Of a stretch of 64,000 nucleotides of DNA, positions 8,672 to 17,705 are shown one piece after another (the first letter of the stretch is position 1; each line of letters begins with the position of its first letter). Source of the DNA: Psychrobacter sp. (GTDB lineage Bacteria; Pseudomonadota; Gammaproteobacteria; Pseudomonadales; Moraxellaceae); the NCBI GenBank assembly GCA_018260445.1, contig JAGLBE010000014.1, positions 1-64,000 of the forward strand, read 5' to 3'. The notes beneath the pieces are model-generated. The model had not been told where the DNA came from. It was given only the letters and a program-made list of their open reading frames with translations, and ran no database searches. The translations under genes were made by a program, and so were the position numbers.

Positions 8672-10638
8672 CTAATAAACGTCTGCCCCTGCGTGGATAG
8701 GTGGGGCGTTTAGTGGCGGTCGTGGGGCTAAAGTGATGCGCTCTGTGGGCAGATGCTGAGGCTGCTTGGTCGCTAAATAGTCCAGCAATTGTTTACGTAC
8801 CTCGCATTCAAGCGTCCACGCATCGGCAGGGCTGCCAGCACTCACTTTGCAGCGAAGCTTGATAGCCTCTTCTGTGACCGCCGTCACCAGAAGATTAGGC
8901 TCGGTTTGCTTGTCCCACAGCTTAAGCCTTTGACAATGGCGATAAACTTTGCCTCGATGGCATCAATATCGGCCCCATAATCCACATACAAATAGACCGC
9001 AGATGACTGCTTGATGTCGGTATGCGACCAATTCTCTAGCACTTCGGTGACAAAATACTTCATCGGCACAATAAGCCGCCTATCGTCCCACGTTTTGAGC
9101 ACCGCATAGGTGTAGCGCAAATCCTCCACCTCACTTACCCCGTCGAGCATAATGGTGTCGCCTATGCGCACCGGCTGGGTAATCGCCACTTGAAAACCGG
9201 CGATAATATTGCCCAAGGTGGGCTGGGCGGCGATACCAATAATAGCGCCGACAATACCAGCAGAGGTTAATAACGTGGTGCCAAGGCCGCTTAAATCGGT
9301 AAAAGCAGACAAACTTATCCAAAGGCCGCCCAGTATCATCACAAAGATAAAAATGCGCCTAAATATAGATAAATAGGTACGGCGACGGCGTTGTTTAATA
9401 AACTGCTCATCAGAGAGGCTATCTATTTCAAAGTCCTGATAACGATTGCCAAAAAAGTTAATGGTACGAACGCCAAGCCATAAGCTACTAAACACCAAAC
9501 CTATCCAAATAAAGGGGCGTGTAGATGCGGCAATGGCCGGTACCCGTGGCAGGTTGCCAGATACCAAGGCATAAACCAAAGCAAAGCTGATAGTAATGGT
9601 GAATGGCACGGTGATTTTCGAAAATAAATCGGTGAGTCCACGGCTCTGTAAAGCAACATCGCCTTCGCTGCGGTTTTGCTGTTTTTTATACTGGGTATAT
9701 TGATCGACTAAATAACTGACCACACGGCTGACCAGATAGCCAAAACCCATGGTAAGCAAGATAAACAAAACGAGGCTGCCAATCTCCCACAAGCGCATCC
9801 CAAAAATTTTGATGGTGAGCCACTGCGGTAACTCACGCTCAAAGTCAGCGGGTTTGTGCATGTCATAAAGCACCTCGATATTGACCACAGCTTGCGCTGA
9901 AAACACCCAAACAGGCGGCTTGTTGGCGGCTTGCACCCGCTCAAGATAAATGGGTACATGGCGGTCTTTATAATCGATATAGCCGAGCTTAATTGAGCGC
10001 CGAGGGATGCCCGTTATAGGGTTATTGCTTCCCAAAGGCGGCTCAACCAAACCATCGGCTCTATCGGGCAAGTCGTCAAAGATATATAGGCCACTTTCGG
10101 ACAATAGGTAGTCGAGTTTTTTGGCAAGCTGTGGCCCGAGGTTGGTTTGTTTATCGGGGGCGATAGGATTTAGATTGAGGGCATAGGCAGCTAGGCCAAA
10201 TTGCTTTTGCAGCATGGCACTGTGAAAAAACTCTAGGGTGGCCAGTGGGGTTTGCAAATTGGGCGGCGGTGACAACGGCGGTAGGCCAGTATTGAGAGCA
10301 GTCAGCTCATAAAACGCCTCGTTATAGTCTCCGGTTAGCTCACTTTTGACTAAGGTATTTGATAACTTTTGCTGACTGGCAGATTGTAGTGGCTCTGAGC
10401 TAGCGTTGGCGCTATTGGCGGTGTCGGTGCTATCGACACTATCGGCGTCGCCAACACTATCGGCGTCACCAACACTATCCGCGTCACCAACGCTATCAAC
10501 ATGACCAACACTGGCGGCGCTCTGGCCTGTTAAAGCCGTGGCATGGCTTGACATGGATAACACAGCCAGCATGGCAAGCGTGGCGAACTGTTGCAGAATA
10601 CTGACCTCTATTGATTGACGAGAATTAACACCTATCAC
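8672..10638 (-). pseudogene. MscS-family mechanosensitive channel, frameshifted
   Basis: Predicted inner-membrane channel that opens under hypo-osmotic stress. A signal-like N-terminus is followed by an acidic repeat (DSVGDA units near residues 45-75), a periplasmic domain, several membrane helices and the MscS core: a Gly/Ala-rich pore helix around SAGIVGAIIGIAAQPTLG and the beta domain with the GDTIMLDG and VPMKYF segments. The first frame (8884-10638) ends early after KGLSCGTSKPSLIFW. The family sequence continues in the next frame as KLWDKQTEPNLLVTAVTEE through to 8672. Restoring one A in the run at about 8922-8925 (TTAAG to TTAAAG) joins the frames as KGLKLWDKQ. The total span is 3n+2, as expected for a 1-nt loss. 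Only the C-terminal cytoplasmic part is lost, so partial function or a sequencing error is possible. Confidence 0.8.
10441..10512. repeat. 18-nt tandem repeat within mscS-like gene
   Basis: Four consecutive 18-nt units (ATCGGCGTCACCAACACT and variants) in frame with the MscS-like gene. They encode repeated DSVGDA hexapeptides in the N-terminal periplasmic part. Copy number changes here would not alter the reading frame. Confidence 0.8.
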
Positions 10639-10723
10639 CTTGTCATGTTAACAATACCTAAGCCTACGCCTTTAAATATTAAAAGCCCAGTGGTTGATGC
10701 GATGGGGGATATCAACGGTAAGC

Positions 10724-12298
10724 CTAAACCCGTCGCCACGTGGTACCGCCATTGCCATCTTCTAATTCGATGCCTGCCGCTGCCAACTCGCTGCGAATGC
10801 TATCGGCACGAGCAAAGTCTTTATGGGCTCTGGCATCTAGCCGCTGTTGTATCAGCGCTGCAATGTTCTCTTCGCTAAATGGGCCCTCATCTGCTGCGCC
10901 AATTTGGGATTGCAAAAACTCAATTGGGTTTAATTGCCCAATATTAATAATGGCAGACAAACCGCGTAGCAACGTCGTTAACTCGTCTAGTCGCCTCAAG
11001 TTGTCCGTAGCACTATCGTCATGCGCATTGGGCTCACGGGCTAATTTATTGATATCTTTGGCTAAGTTAAACAACAAGCTAATCGCCAATGGCGTATTAA
11101 AATCGTCATTCATCGCCGCTGCAAAATCGAGGCTATAACGATTTATCAAAGCGTCGTCGCTTGAAGTCGGGCTAGAGTTTTTACGAGGACTATCGTTAGC
11201 ACTGCTAGCGCCACTTAAATCGCCATTAAGCGTTTGCTGATTGGCGAGTGCCGCATCGGCCGTTTTCAGCGCCTGATAAATTCGGGTTAGCCCTGCATGC
11301 GCCTCTTTTAAGGCCGCGTCAGAAAAGTTGACTTGGCTACGATAATGGCTGGATAAGATAAAAAAGCGAATAACCTCGGGGTGAAACTGTTCACGAATCT
11401 CTTTAATGGTAAAAAAATTGCCCAATGACTTCGACATTTTTTCGCCATCAACATTGATAAAGCCAACGTGCATCCAGTAATTGGCATAGTTGCAGCCCGT
11501 CGCCGCCTCCGATTGCGCTATTTCGTTTTCGTGATGCGGAAACTGTAAATCGTGACCACCACCATGAATATCAAAACTATTGCCTAACAATTTGGTCGAC
11601 ATTGCCGAACATTCGATATGCCAACCGGGGCGACCACTGCCCCATTGCGATGGCCACTGCGGTTCTTGCGGTTTGGCGGCTTTCCATAACACAAAATCGA
11701 AGGGGTTTCTTTTGTCTGTATCCACATCCACTCGCGACCCTGCCTGCAATTCGTCAAGATTACGCTTTGACAACTTGCCATAATCCTTAAAAGTATCGAC
11801 GGCATAATACACATCGCCGTTGCTCGCAGGATAGGCGTGTTTTTTACCCTCCAAAGTGGCAATCATCGTTAACATATCGTCAATATGGTCGGTCGCTTTT
11901 GGCTCGGCGTCTGGGGTGGCACAACCAATAGCAGCGGCATCATCCTGCATCGCTTTAATAAATCGGGTGGTTAACTCAACAATACTTTCACCGTTATCCA
12001 AGGCACGGGCAATAATTTTGTCGTCAATATCGGTGATATTACGCACATAATTGACGTCATAGCCAAGATGGCGCATCCAGCGCACAATGGTGTCAAACGC
12101 CACCATGACCCGGGCATGACCAATGTGGCAATAGTCATAAACCGTCATCCCGCACACATAAATACCCACCTTGCCAGCATTGAGCGGTTTAAACGCCAGC
12201 TTTTTGGTGGTCAGTGAGTCGTATAGCGTCAGCGAGCTGGCGAAATCCGCAAACGGCTGCGATGGCGTGATTGACAGAGAGTTGACGTTTGCAGACAT
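10724..12298 (-). CDS. cysS: Cysteinyl-tRNA synthetase
   Basis: Class I aminoacyl-tRNA synthetase that charges tRNA-Cys in the cytoplasm. 524 residues; E. coli CysRS is 461. Visible features: HIGH-type signature in CHIGHAR near residue 57, KMSKSLGN near residue 292, zinc-ligand residues including the Cys in YVCGMTVYD, and a C-terminal end GGTTWRRV typical of the family. The extra length is a Ser/Asn-rich insert near residues 362-385 in the helical domain and a short N-terminal extension. An AAAAGG ribosome site precedes the ATG. The spacer upstream contains a duplicated AAAACCTTTTAAT motif. Intact. Confidence 0.97.
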   Translation of the reverse strand: MSANVNSLSITPSQPFADFASSLTLYDSLTTKKLAFKPLNAGKVGIYVCGMTVYDYCHIGHARVMVAFDTIVRWMRHLGYDVNYVRNITDIDDKIIARALDNGESIVELTTRFIKAMQDDAAAIGCATPDAEPKATDHIDDMLTMIATLEGKKHAYPASNGDVYYAVDTFKDYGKLSKRNLDELQAGSRVDVDTDKRNPFDFVLWKAAKPQEPQWPSQWGSGRPGWHIECSAMSTKLLGNSFDIHGGGHDLQFPHHENEIAQSEAATGCNYANYWMHVGFINVDGEKMSKSLGNFFTIKEIREQFHPEVIRFFILSSHYRSQVNFSDAALKEAHAGLTRIYQALKTADAALANQQTLNGDLSGASSANDSPRKNSSPTSSDDALINRYSLDFAAAMNDDFNTPLAISLLFNLAKDINKLAREPNAHDDSATDNLRRLDELTTLLRGLSAIINIGQLNPIEFLQSQIGAADEGPFSEENIAALIQQRLDARAHKDFARADSIRSELAAAGIELEDGNGGTTWRRV

Positions 12299-12587
12299 AA
12301 ATAACCTTTTAATGAAAACCTTTTAATAAAAAAATGGCGAGCAAATCCGTATAGAATACATAGCCCACACTGAGATGAAGCCCCCATCTTACCTAAGCTG
12401 ACATAAAATTGCTATATTGAGTACTTATCCATCTCATTTACCAGGTATGATAACACCCTCTGTAATAGCCTGTAATAGCCACGCCTTATTATCGCAGTGG
12501 CCATTTACAGTAGTCATCACAGTGACTCAATACGATATCCAACCACCGTCAGTAAGACGCAAGATGATAGGCAAAGGAGCTTGACCA

Positions 12588-13223
12588 ATGGGCAACCGTT
12601 TAACAAAAATATATACCCGTACGGGTGATGATGGTACAACCGGCATGGCCAATGGCGATAGGCTGAGCAAGGCCGATCTCATCTTTGCGGTCATGGGCGA
12701 TGTTGATGAGCTTAACGCCCATATGGGCATGGTGGCCGCTCATGTTACCGTCTTAAAACAAGCGACGGCTAACCCTACAGAGGAGGATAATATCAATAAT
12801 GTCAGTACACAGGCGAAGAGCTTGCTAACCACGCTTAGCATCATGCAACATCTTTTATTTAATGTTGGCGGTGAGTTGGCCATGCCCGAATACAAAGGCA
12901 TCACCGTGCAGCATATCCAATGGTTAGAGACAGATATTGACAAGTTAAACCAAAGCTTAGGGGCGCTTAAAGACTTTATCTTGCCGGCAGGGTCTGTGTT
13001 GGTCAGTGCTATACACATTGCTCGCACCGTATGCCGCCGTGCGGAGCGCCAAGCGGTTGGCCTAAAAATGCAGCATCCAGACTTGCTGTCTGATACTGCC
13101 CTACAATTGTTAAACCGTTTGTCCGATTGGCTGTTTGTGCTGGCACGCTACTGCGCCAAGATTGAGCAGTCGCAAGAGGTGTTATGGGATAAAACCATAT
13201 TGGCATCTATTGCGCCAAGCTAA
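12588..13223 (+). CDS. PduO-type ATP:cob(I)alamin adenosyltransferase
   Basis: Transfers the adenosyl group of ATP to cob(I)alamin, giving coenzyme B12. 211 residues. The ATP-binding N-terminal motif TRTGDDGTTG lies at residues 10-19, and the conserved VCRRAERQAV helix near 147-156 carries the arginines of the active site. It forms a trimeric helical bundle in characterised homologues. An AAAGGAG ribosome site lies about 9 nt before the ATG. It overlaps the convergent lipoprotein gene by 4 bp at the stop codons. No other B12 genes are nearby. Propionyl-CoA made by the valine pathway at 54-60 kb could feed a B12-dependent methylmalonyl-CoA mutase elsewhere, but that is inference. Confidence 0.92.
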   Translation: MGNRLTKIYTRTGDDGTTGMANGDRLSKADLIFAVMGDVDELNAHMGMVAAHVTVLKQATANPTEEDNINNVSTQAKSLLTTLSIMQHLLFNVGGELAMPEYKGITVQHIQWLETDIDKLNQSLGALKDFILPAGSVLVSAIHIARTVCRRAERQAVGLKMQHPDLLSDTALQLLNRLSDWLFVLARYCAKIEQSQEVLWDKTILASIAPS

Positions 13224-14350
13224 TAAGTAGCGTCATCTTGAGTGATGACCATAGCGGTATCTTGAGACTGGCGAGCAGCGTCAGACCCCGAACGCTGTGT
13301 TTTAGTAGTATTGGCACTGGCGTCGCCTTTAAGCTCTTTATTGGTTGATGGCTTGGACAGTGTGCGGGGTGTTGCAGGTTTGTCTGCTGTCTCGGACTGC
13401 TTAACCGCTGGTAAAGTCTCGCTATCGTTAACCTCATCAGGGTTGGTCACTCTAGCGGGAGACGGCGGCTGGGTTGGCTGAGCACTTTGGGCAGGCTGGG
13501 CAGGACGCTCAATAGGCACTTTATTGGTTTTGTTAGCCTTATTAACCTCTGCATCCCCATTAGGCTCGTTGTTTGCCTTGGGCTGGGTAGCATCTACGGC
13601 AGCTTTAAACTGCGATTTGGCAATGATATCCGCTACTGCAGACAGTATAGGGGGCTGTCCTACCATGCGCGTCACGGTCTGCCCGCTTTGAATCCCCACC
13701 ACATAAGCAAAGGTGTTTGTCACTAACATATTGTTAGTCATTGATACTTTTTGCGCCTGCAAACGTTTATTTAACGAATCGCCGTCTAAAGCTCTGTAAA
13801 CATCTTGTGCACGGTAAATATCTTTAGTGGGTAAGGTTAAGCTTAAACTGGCATTGCAGGTTATCAAACCATTGCTATTGGCAGCACTAATCTGTTTGGG
13901 CTTGGCCATATCAACCAACATAGCACTAACTGAGGCGTGGGTGTTTGCCGCTTCGGCTGCCATATCGGTACGGTCGATATAATGCTCTAGCATGTTTTGG
14001 GATTGGTTATAAATGCTGGCTCTAACCGTTTGAATCAATTGGGTCAAAGCCAACTGATCATCACACATAATCACGGGCGTACGAGCAATGGGCGCCGCTG
14101 CACTGGTGGCTGTATTTTCGCCATCCAGATTATTGCTGTTGTTAGCATTTTTTTTAGCATCCATAACCAAGTTGTCTAAACTATTTTGAGTTTTGTCAGC
14201 CTGTTCATTGACAGCGGCTGTATCGGTATTGCCGCTAACTGACGTATCCGTATCTTCTTGTTTATCACAAGCGACCATCGATAATGCACAAAATAAAAGC
14301 AAGCTTGGTATACGGCTGCGAGTAACAGGGTTACGACAAACTGGTTTCAT
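13220..14350 (-). CDS. Predicted lipoprotein of unknown function
   Basis: 376-residue protein with a lipoprotein signal: a basic N-terminus (MKPVCRNPVTRSR), a hydrophobic stretch and the lipobox LSMVAC with Cys-28. The mature N-terminus is Asp/Thr/Asn-rich. A central globular segment (about residues 90-250) contains a VIMCDDQLALTQLIQTVR region and a later TCNASLSLTLP region with regularly spaced cysteines. The last ~130 residues are a low-complexity Pro/Gln/Ser/Thr tail. No family recognised. It is likely membrane-anchored in the periplasm and converges on the cobalamin adenosyltransferase gene. Confidence 0.65.
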   Translation of the reverse strand: MKPVCRNPVTRSRIPSLLLFCALSMVACDKQEDTDTSVSGNTDTAAVNEQADKTQNSLDNLVMDAKKNANNSNNLDGENTATSAAAPIARTPVIMCDDQLALTQLIQTVRASIYNQSQNMLEHYIDRTDMAAEAANTHASVSAMLVDMAKPKQISAANSNGLITCNASLSLTLPTKDIYRAQDVYRALDGDSLNKRLQAQKVSMTNNMLVTNTFAYVVGIQSGQTVTRMVGQPPILSAVADIIAKSQFKAAVDATQPKANNEPNGDAEVNKANKTNKVPIERPAQPAQSAQPTQPPSPARVTNPDEVNDSETLPAVKQSETADKPATPRTLSKPSTNKELKGDASANTTKTQRSGSDAARQSQDTAMVITQDDATY

Positions 14351-14686
14351 GATGACCTCAAAAATAGGTTGCCAATCAGCAACAACCTCTAAACAAGACT
14401 AGAAGTACAAAGAATTAGGCTTATCACTAGACTAGACAAGACAAGACAAGACAAATTTTTTTTATTATACGTCAGTCAATAGGGTATTGTTAGTTGACTT
14501 AATGTATATGCTATCCGCTTAGCGACCAAATGTTAGATTTGGTGTCTTTTATTTTTCATTGTTTTACGTTGGGCTTTACATTGAGAAAAAGTATCTACTA
14601 AAGTTAATATTAAGATTAAGATTAAGATGAACCTTAAGCCGCTCAGCGTTTATACCCCTTAAAACCAAAAAACGAGCTAACCCATT
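14351..14686. other. Intergenic spacer with (GACAA)4 repeat
   Basis: Spacer between the divergent lipoprotein and phosphodiesterase genes. It holds four copies of GACAA at 14435-14454 followed by a T-rich tract, and a short TTAAGA run near 14608-14625. Both promoters should lie here, but no convincing -35/-10 pair was picked out. No coding remnant seen. Confidence 0.5.
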
Positions 14687-15574
14687 ATGACCACTCATAC
14701 CATTGCAGCCAATTTAAACCCTAGGGTTACGCTTACCCACCATTCTAAGACCAAAATTTTAGGTCACCGTGGGGCCCGTGGCGAACGGCTAGAGAATAGC
14801 CAAGCTGGCTTTTTACATAGCCAAGCGTTGCAGCAACAAGCCCCGCAACACTTTGTCGGCATTGAGTTTGATGTACAGTTAACCAAAGATGGGCAGCTGA
14901 TTGTCTTTCATGATGACGATTTATTGAGGCTATATCAATTACAAATTAGAGTTGACCAGATGACCTATCAAGCGATTTTGCGGTTAACTGCGCTAACCTA
15001 TCCTATTTTAAGGCTAGAAGATATGGCCTTGTTCCTAAGCGGGTATAGCCGTATTGAGCTTGAAATAAAAACCCATCCACGCACCCGCTATCACGTCTTA
15101 ATAGCCGCATTGGCACGCACCTTAACCCTACCCAACTTTGCTGCTGCTCCCATCGTGCTTACCAGTTTTGATGATGCGCTTTTACAACGGTTACAAGCCC
15201 ATAAAATACTATCCACGTTTGGGCGAGGCTTATTGGTAGCGCCTGTCATAAGCAACACGGTCAATAACAACCCAAGGCTTATTGGTGTTACTAATACAGC
15301 GAATGATGCTGAAAATGATGCTGAAAATACTGCTAATGTTAGCATTGCTGGCACTACAAACGTATATCAGGTGCCCTATATCGCCGCCCGTTTAGGCTGT
15401 ACGGGGGTTGGGCTATACTATCCGCTGTATGACCAAAAAATGATGGCACTATGCCAACGTTTAGGGCTCACCACCAGCGCATGGACGGTGAATAGCAGTC
15501 TTGAAGTGGAACGATTGGCGCACCTTGGTGTCGACTATATCATCACCGATTATCCGGTACGCTTTTTACCTTAG
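14687..15574 (+). CDS. Glycerophosphodiester phosphodiesterase
   Basis: Hydrolyses glycerophosphodiesters to glycerol-3-phosphate and an alcohol. 295 residues with no signal peptide, so probably a cytosolic UgpQ-like enzyme. GDPD-family motifs: GHRGARGE with His-27 and Arg-28, the metal-binding EFD (Glu-60, Asp-62), HDDDL with His-75, the ELEIK strand near 123-127, and AWTVN with VDYIITDYP at the end of the TIM barrel. An insert near residues 190-225 (Asn/Ala/Thr-rich) contains a duplicated 12-nt unit, AATGATGCTGAA. No cognate transporter is adjacent. Confidence 0.92.
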   Translation: MTTHTIAANLNPRVTLTHHSKTKILGHRGARGERLENSQAGFLHSQALQQQAPQHFVGIEFDVQLTKDGQLIVFHDDDLLRLYQLQIRVDQMTYQAILRLTALTYPILRLEDMALFLSGYSRIELEIKTHPRTRYHVLIAALARTLTLPNFAAAPIVLTSFDDALLQRLQAHKILSTFGRGLLVAPVISNTVNNNPRLIGVTNTANDAENDAENTANVSIAGTTNVYQVPYIAARLGCTGVGLYYPLYDQKMMALCQRLGLTTSAWTVNSSLEVERLAHLGVDYIITDYPVRFLP

Positions 15575-16005
15575 GTTTGTCTTATTTTTGATTTAGGAGG
15601 GCATGTCGCACAATTTGACCTACAATGCCTGTCCTAAAATAGCCGCTGTTATAGAGCCATTGTTATAGAGCCATTGTTATAGACCCGCAAGTATTGCCCT
15701 AACCTTCATTAACTGTATAAATCAGGTGTTATACGGCAATAAATAGATTTATTTAAGCTATTACAGTATACAGGTGTACACTTCGATGTTATTTTAAGCT
15801 ACTATATAGGCTAACAATAATAGGCTAGCAATAGCCCTTAAGCTGGCTTAGTTTTGTTGTGGCTAACCAGCCTATCAAACTATCCAATTACTTAATGTTT
15901 CAGCTAATCCACGATTCAGTTAATTAAATGCCACTGCCAATTTAGTCCTATTTATCAACATTCGTTTATTATTACTTCATACCTATAGCAAGGAATGCTC
16001 ATTCA
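15575..16005. other. Intergenic spacer: 14-nt tandem repeat and FabR-like site
   Basis: This 431-bp spacer upstream of the desaturase contains a 14-nt unit TGTTATAGAGCCAT repeated 2.7 times (15647-15684). It also holds the operator-like palindrome listed separately at 15765-15782. A possible -10 (TATATA near 15804-15809) follows the palindrome. No coding remnant seen. Confidence 0.5.
15765..15782 (+). promoter_or_regulatory. FabR/DesT-like operator upstream of desaturase
   Basis: The imperfect palindrome AGTATACAGGTGTACACT has seven of nine positions symmetric. As I recall the E. coli FabR operator (AG..TACACGTGT...CT), the site keeps the outer AG/CT and the TACA-GTGT core. FabR and Pseudomonas DesT are TetR-family sensors of unsaturated acyl-CoA/ACP that repress unsaturated fatty acid genes. 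The site lies 223 bp before the desaturase start, just upstream of a possible -10. No fabR/desT gene is in the window. The match is from memory. Confidence 0.4.
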
Positions 16006-17541
16006 ATGACTCTTATTCATTATTCGTTTCACACTGCACGCCGCATGTTGCAAAAACTGGCAACATTGGCTAACGAGATACGTCAAAGTGGCGCCTCTAC
16101 ATCGATGGGTGCAGAGGAGATTGGCAAACAATCTAGCCAAATCCGCCAACATCCGGTGCCGTCTGCTCATCAACCAACAGCGTCGATTGACCCCAAAATT
16201 GCAGACAGTCATAATAATCATAATAATCATAACAATCAGGTCGATGGGGTGATGCAGGGTGTGACGCCTGACGCGGCCGATAACTATAACGCCCATAACT
16301 TTGAAGCCGATAACTATGACGGCCATAACTATGAAGCCGGTGACGATTTAGCCGAGCAAAACTTTAAGCGCTCGCCCATTAACTGGATACCAGCAGGGGT
16401 TTTGGTGGCAACGCCAATCGCTGCTGCCGTTATAGCCCCATGGTATTTGGCCACCCATAAGGTGAGCCCTGCAACTTGGGCAGTGTTTGGACTGGTAGGG
16501 GCTTGGACCGGTTTGAGCATCACCGCAGGCTATCATCGGCTGATGTCACATCGGGCTTACAAAGCGCATCCCGCTGTGCGCAACTTTTTTTTGGTGGGCG
16601 CAACCTTGGCGGTGCAAGGCTCCGCTTTTAATTGGTGCTCTGGGCATCGCACCCATCATAAACATGTGGATGACCGCATGCAAGACCCCTATTCGGCCAA
16701 GCGTGGGTTTTGGTTTAGCCACATCGGCTGGATGCTTAAAAAATATCCTAGCGGCAATTTTGATTATAAAAATATTCGCGATTTAACCCAAGATAAGGTG
16801 CTGCAAATACAGCATAAATACTATGGTTTGTGGGTAGTGGCGGCCAATGTGGGTCTAATTGGCGCCATAGGCTGGTTGATAGGCGATGTGAAAGGCACAT
16901 TATTATTGGCAGGACTGGTGCGTTTGGTGCTCAACCATCATTTAACCTTTTTCATTAATTCATTGTGTCATATGTATGGCACTCGGCCTTATACGGACAC
17001 CAATAGCGCCCGTGATAATTTTTTGCTCGCCATTCCCACGTGGGGCGAGGGTTATCACAATTATCACCACTTTTTTCAGTACGACTACCGTAATGGCGTG
17101 AAATGGTGGCATTATGACCCCACTAAATGGCTAATTGCCACCTTGTCTCAGGTAGGGCTTGCCAGCGATTTACGCACGGTTGACACCCTCAAGATAAAAC
17201 ACGCCGAAGTCAATATGTTGTTTAAACGGGCTTTACATAAAGTGGACACCTTAACCAGCCATTCTGATAGCGCTGCTGACCAGCTTACGCCATCCGCTTT
17301 GCAAAAATTTAGTCAGCGCATTATGAGCGAGCACGTGCTATTTAATGAAACAGTGCAGGCATGGCAAGCGCTTAAGACCGAAGCGATGGCCATGAAAAAA
17401 AATGAGTTTGCAGAGCGTTTGCACGAGGTGGATGAGCTTTTAAAAGGTAAGCGCAAATTGATTGAGCAGCGCATCAAAGCACATCAGTACAATGTTCATG
17501 ACGCCTTTTTTGCCATTCGTCAACGGCCGGTTACAGTATAA
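16006..17541 (+). CDS. Acyl-CoA (delta-9 type) fatty acid desaturase with extended termini
   Basis: Membrane di-iron enzyme that introduces a double bond into acyl chains. The histidine boxes of the stearoyl-CoA desaturase family are complete: HRLMSH at 177-182, HRTHHKH at 214-220, NHH near 310-312 and HNYHH at 351-355. Hydrophobic spans flank them (about 125-175, 190-205, 270-320). At 511 residues it is well above the usual 300-400. An N-terminal ~115-residue extension is rich in His/Asn (SHNNHNNHNN near 68-77, then NAHNFEADNY/DGHNYEAGD repeats). A C-terminal ~120-residue predicted helical extension follows the catalytic domain. The first ATG has an AAGGAATG ribosome site; a start near residue 120 would remove the extension, but this ribosome site favours the long form. 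Cold adaptation of membranes is the likely role. Confidence 0.92.
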   Translation: MTLIHYSFHTARRMLQKLATLANEIRQSGASTSMGAEEIGKQSSQIRQHPVPSAHQPTASIDPKIADSHNNHNNHNNQVDGVMQGVTPDAADNYNAHNFEADNYDGHNYEAGDDLAEQNFKRSPINWIPAGVLVATPIAAAVIAPWYLATHKVSPATWAVFGLVGAWTGLSITAGYHRLMSHRAYKAHPAVRNFFLVGATLAVQGSAFNWCSGHRTHHKHVDDRMQDPYSAKRGFWFSHIGWMLKKYPSGNFDYKNIRDLTQDKVLQIQHKYYGLWVVAANVGLIGAIGWLIGDVKGTLLLAGLVRLVLNHHLTFFINSLCHMYGTRPYTDTNSARDNFLLAIPTWGEGYHNYHHFFQYDYRNGVKWWHYDPTKWLIATLSQVGLASDLRTVDTLKIKHAEVNMLFKRALHKVDTLTSHSDSAADQLTPSALQKFSQRIMSEHVLFNETVQAWQALKTEAMAMKKNEFAERLHEVDELLKGKRKLIEQRIKAHQYNVHDAFFAIRQRPVTV

Positions 17542-17705
17542 TCCCAGCATAAGCTATGGCAATGACCATTTAAGTTAGATGTTAGTGGCTATGATGGTTA
17601 TGGCGGCTATGTTATGCTATCACGCACTAGTCTATAAAAATCCTAGTCAACTTTAGCCTCCTTTAGCCCCCTGAATTAATCATCTTTATCCCACACAAGC
17701 CAACT

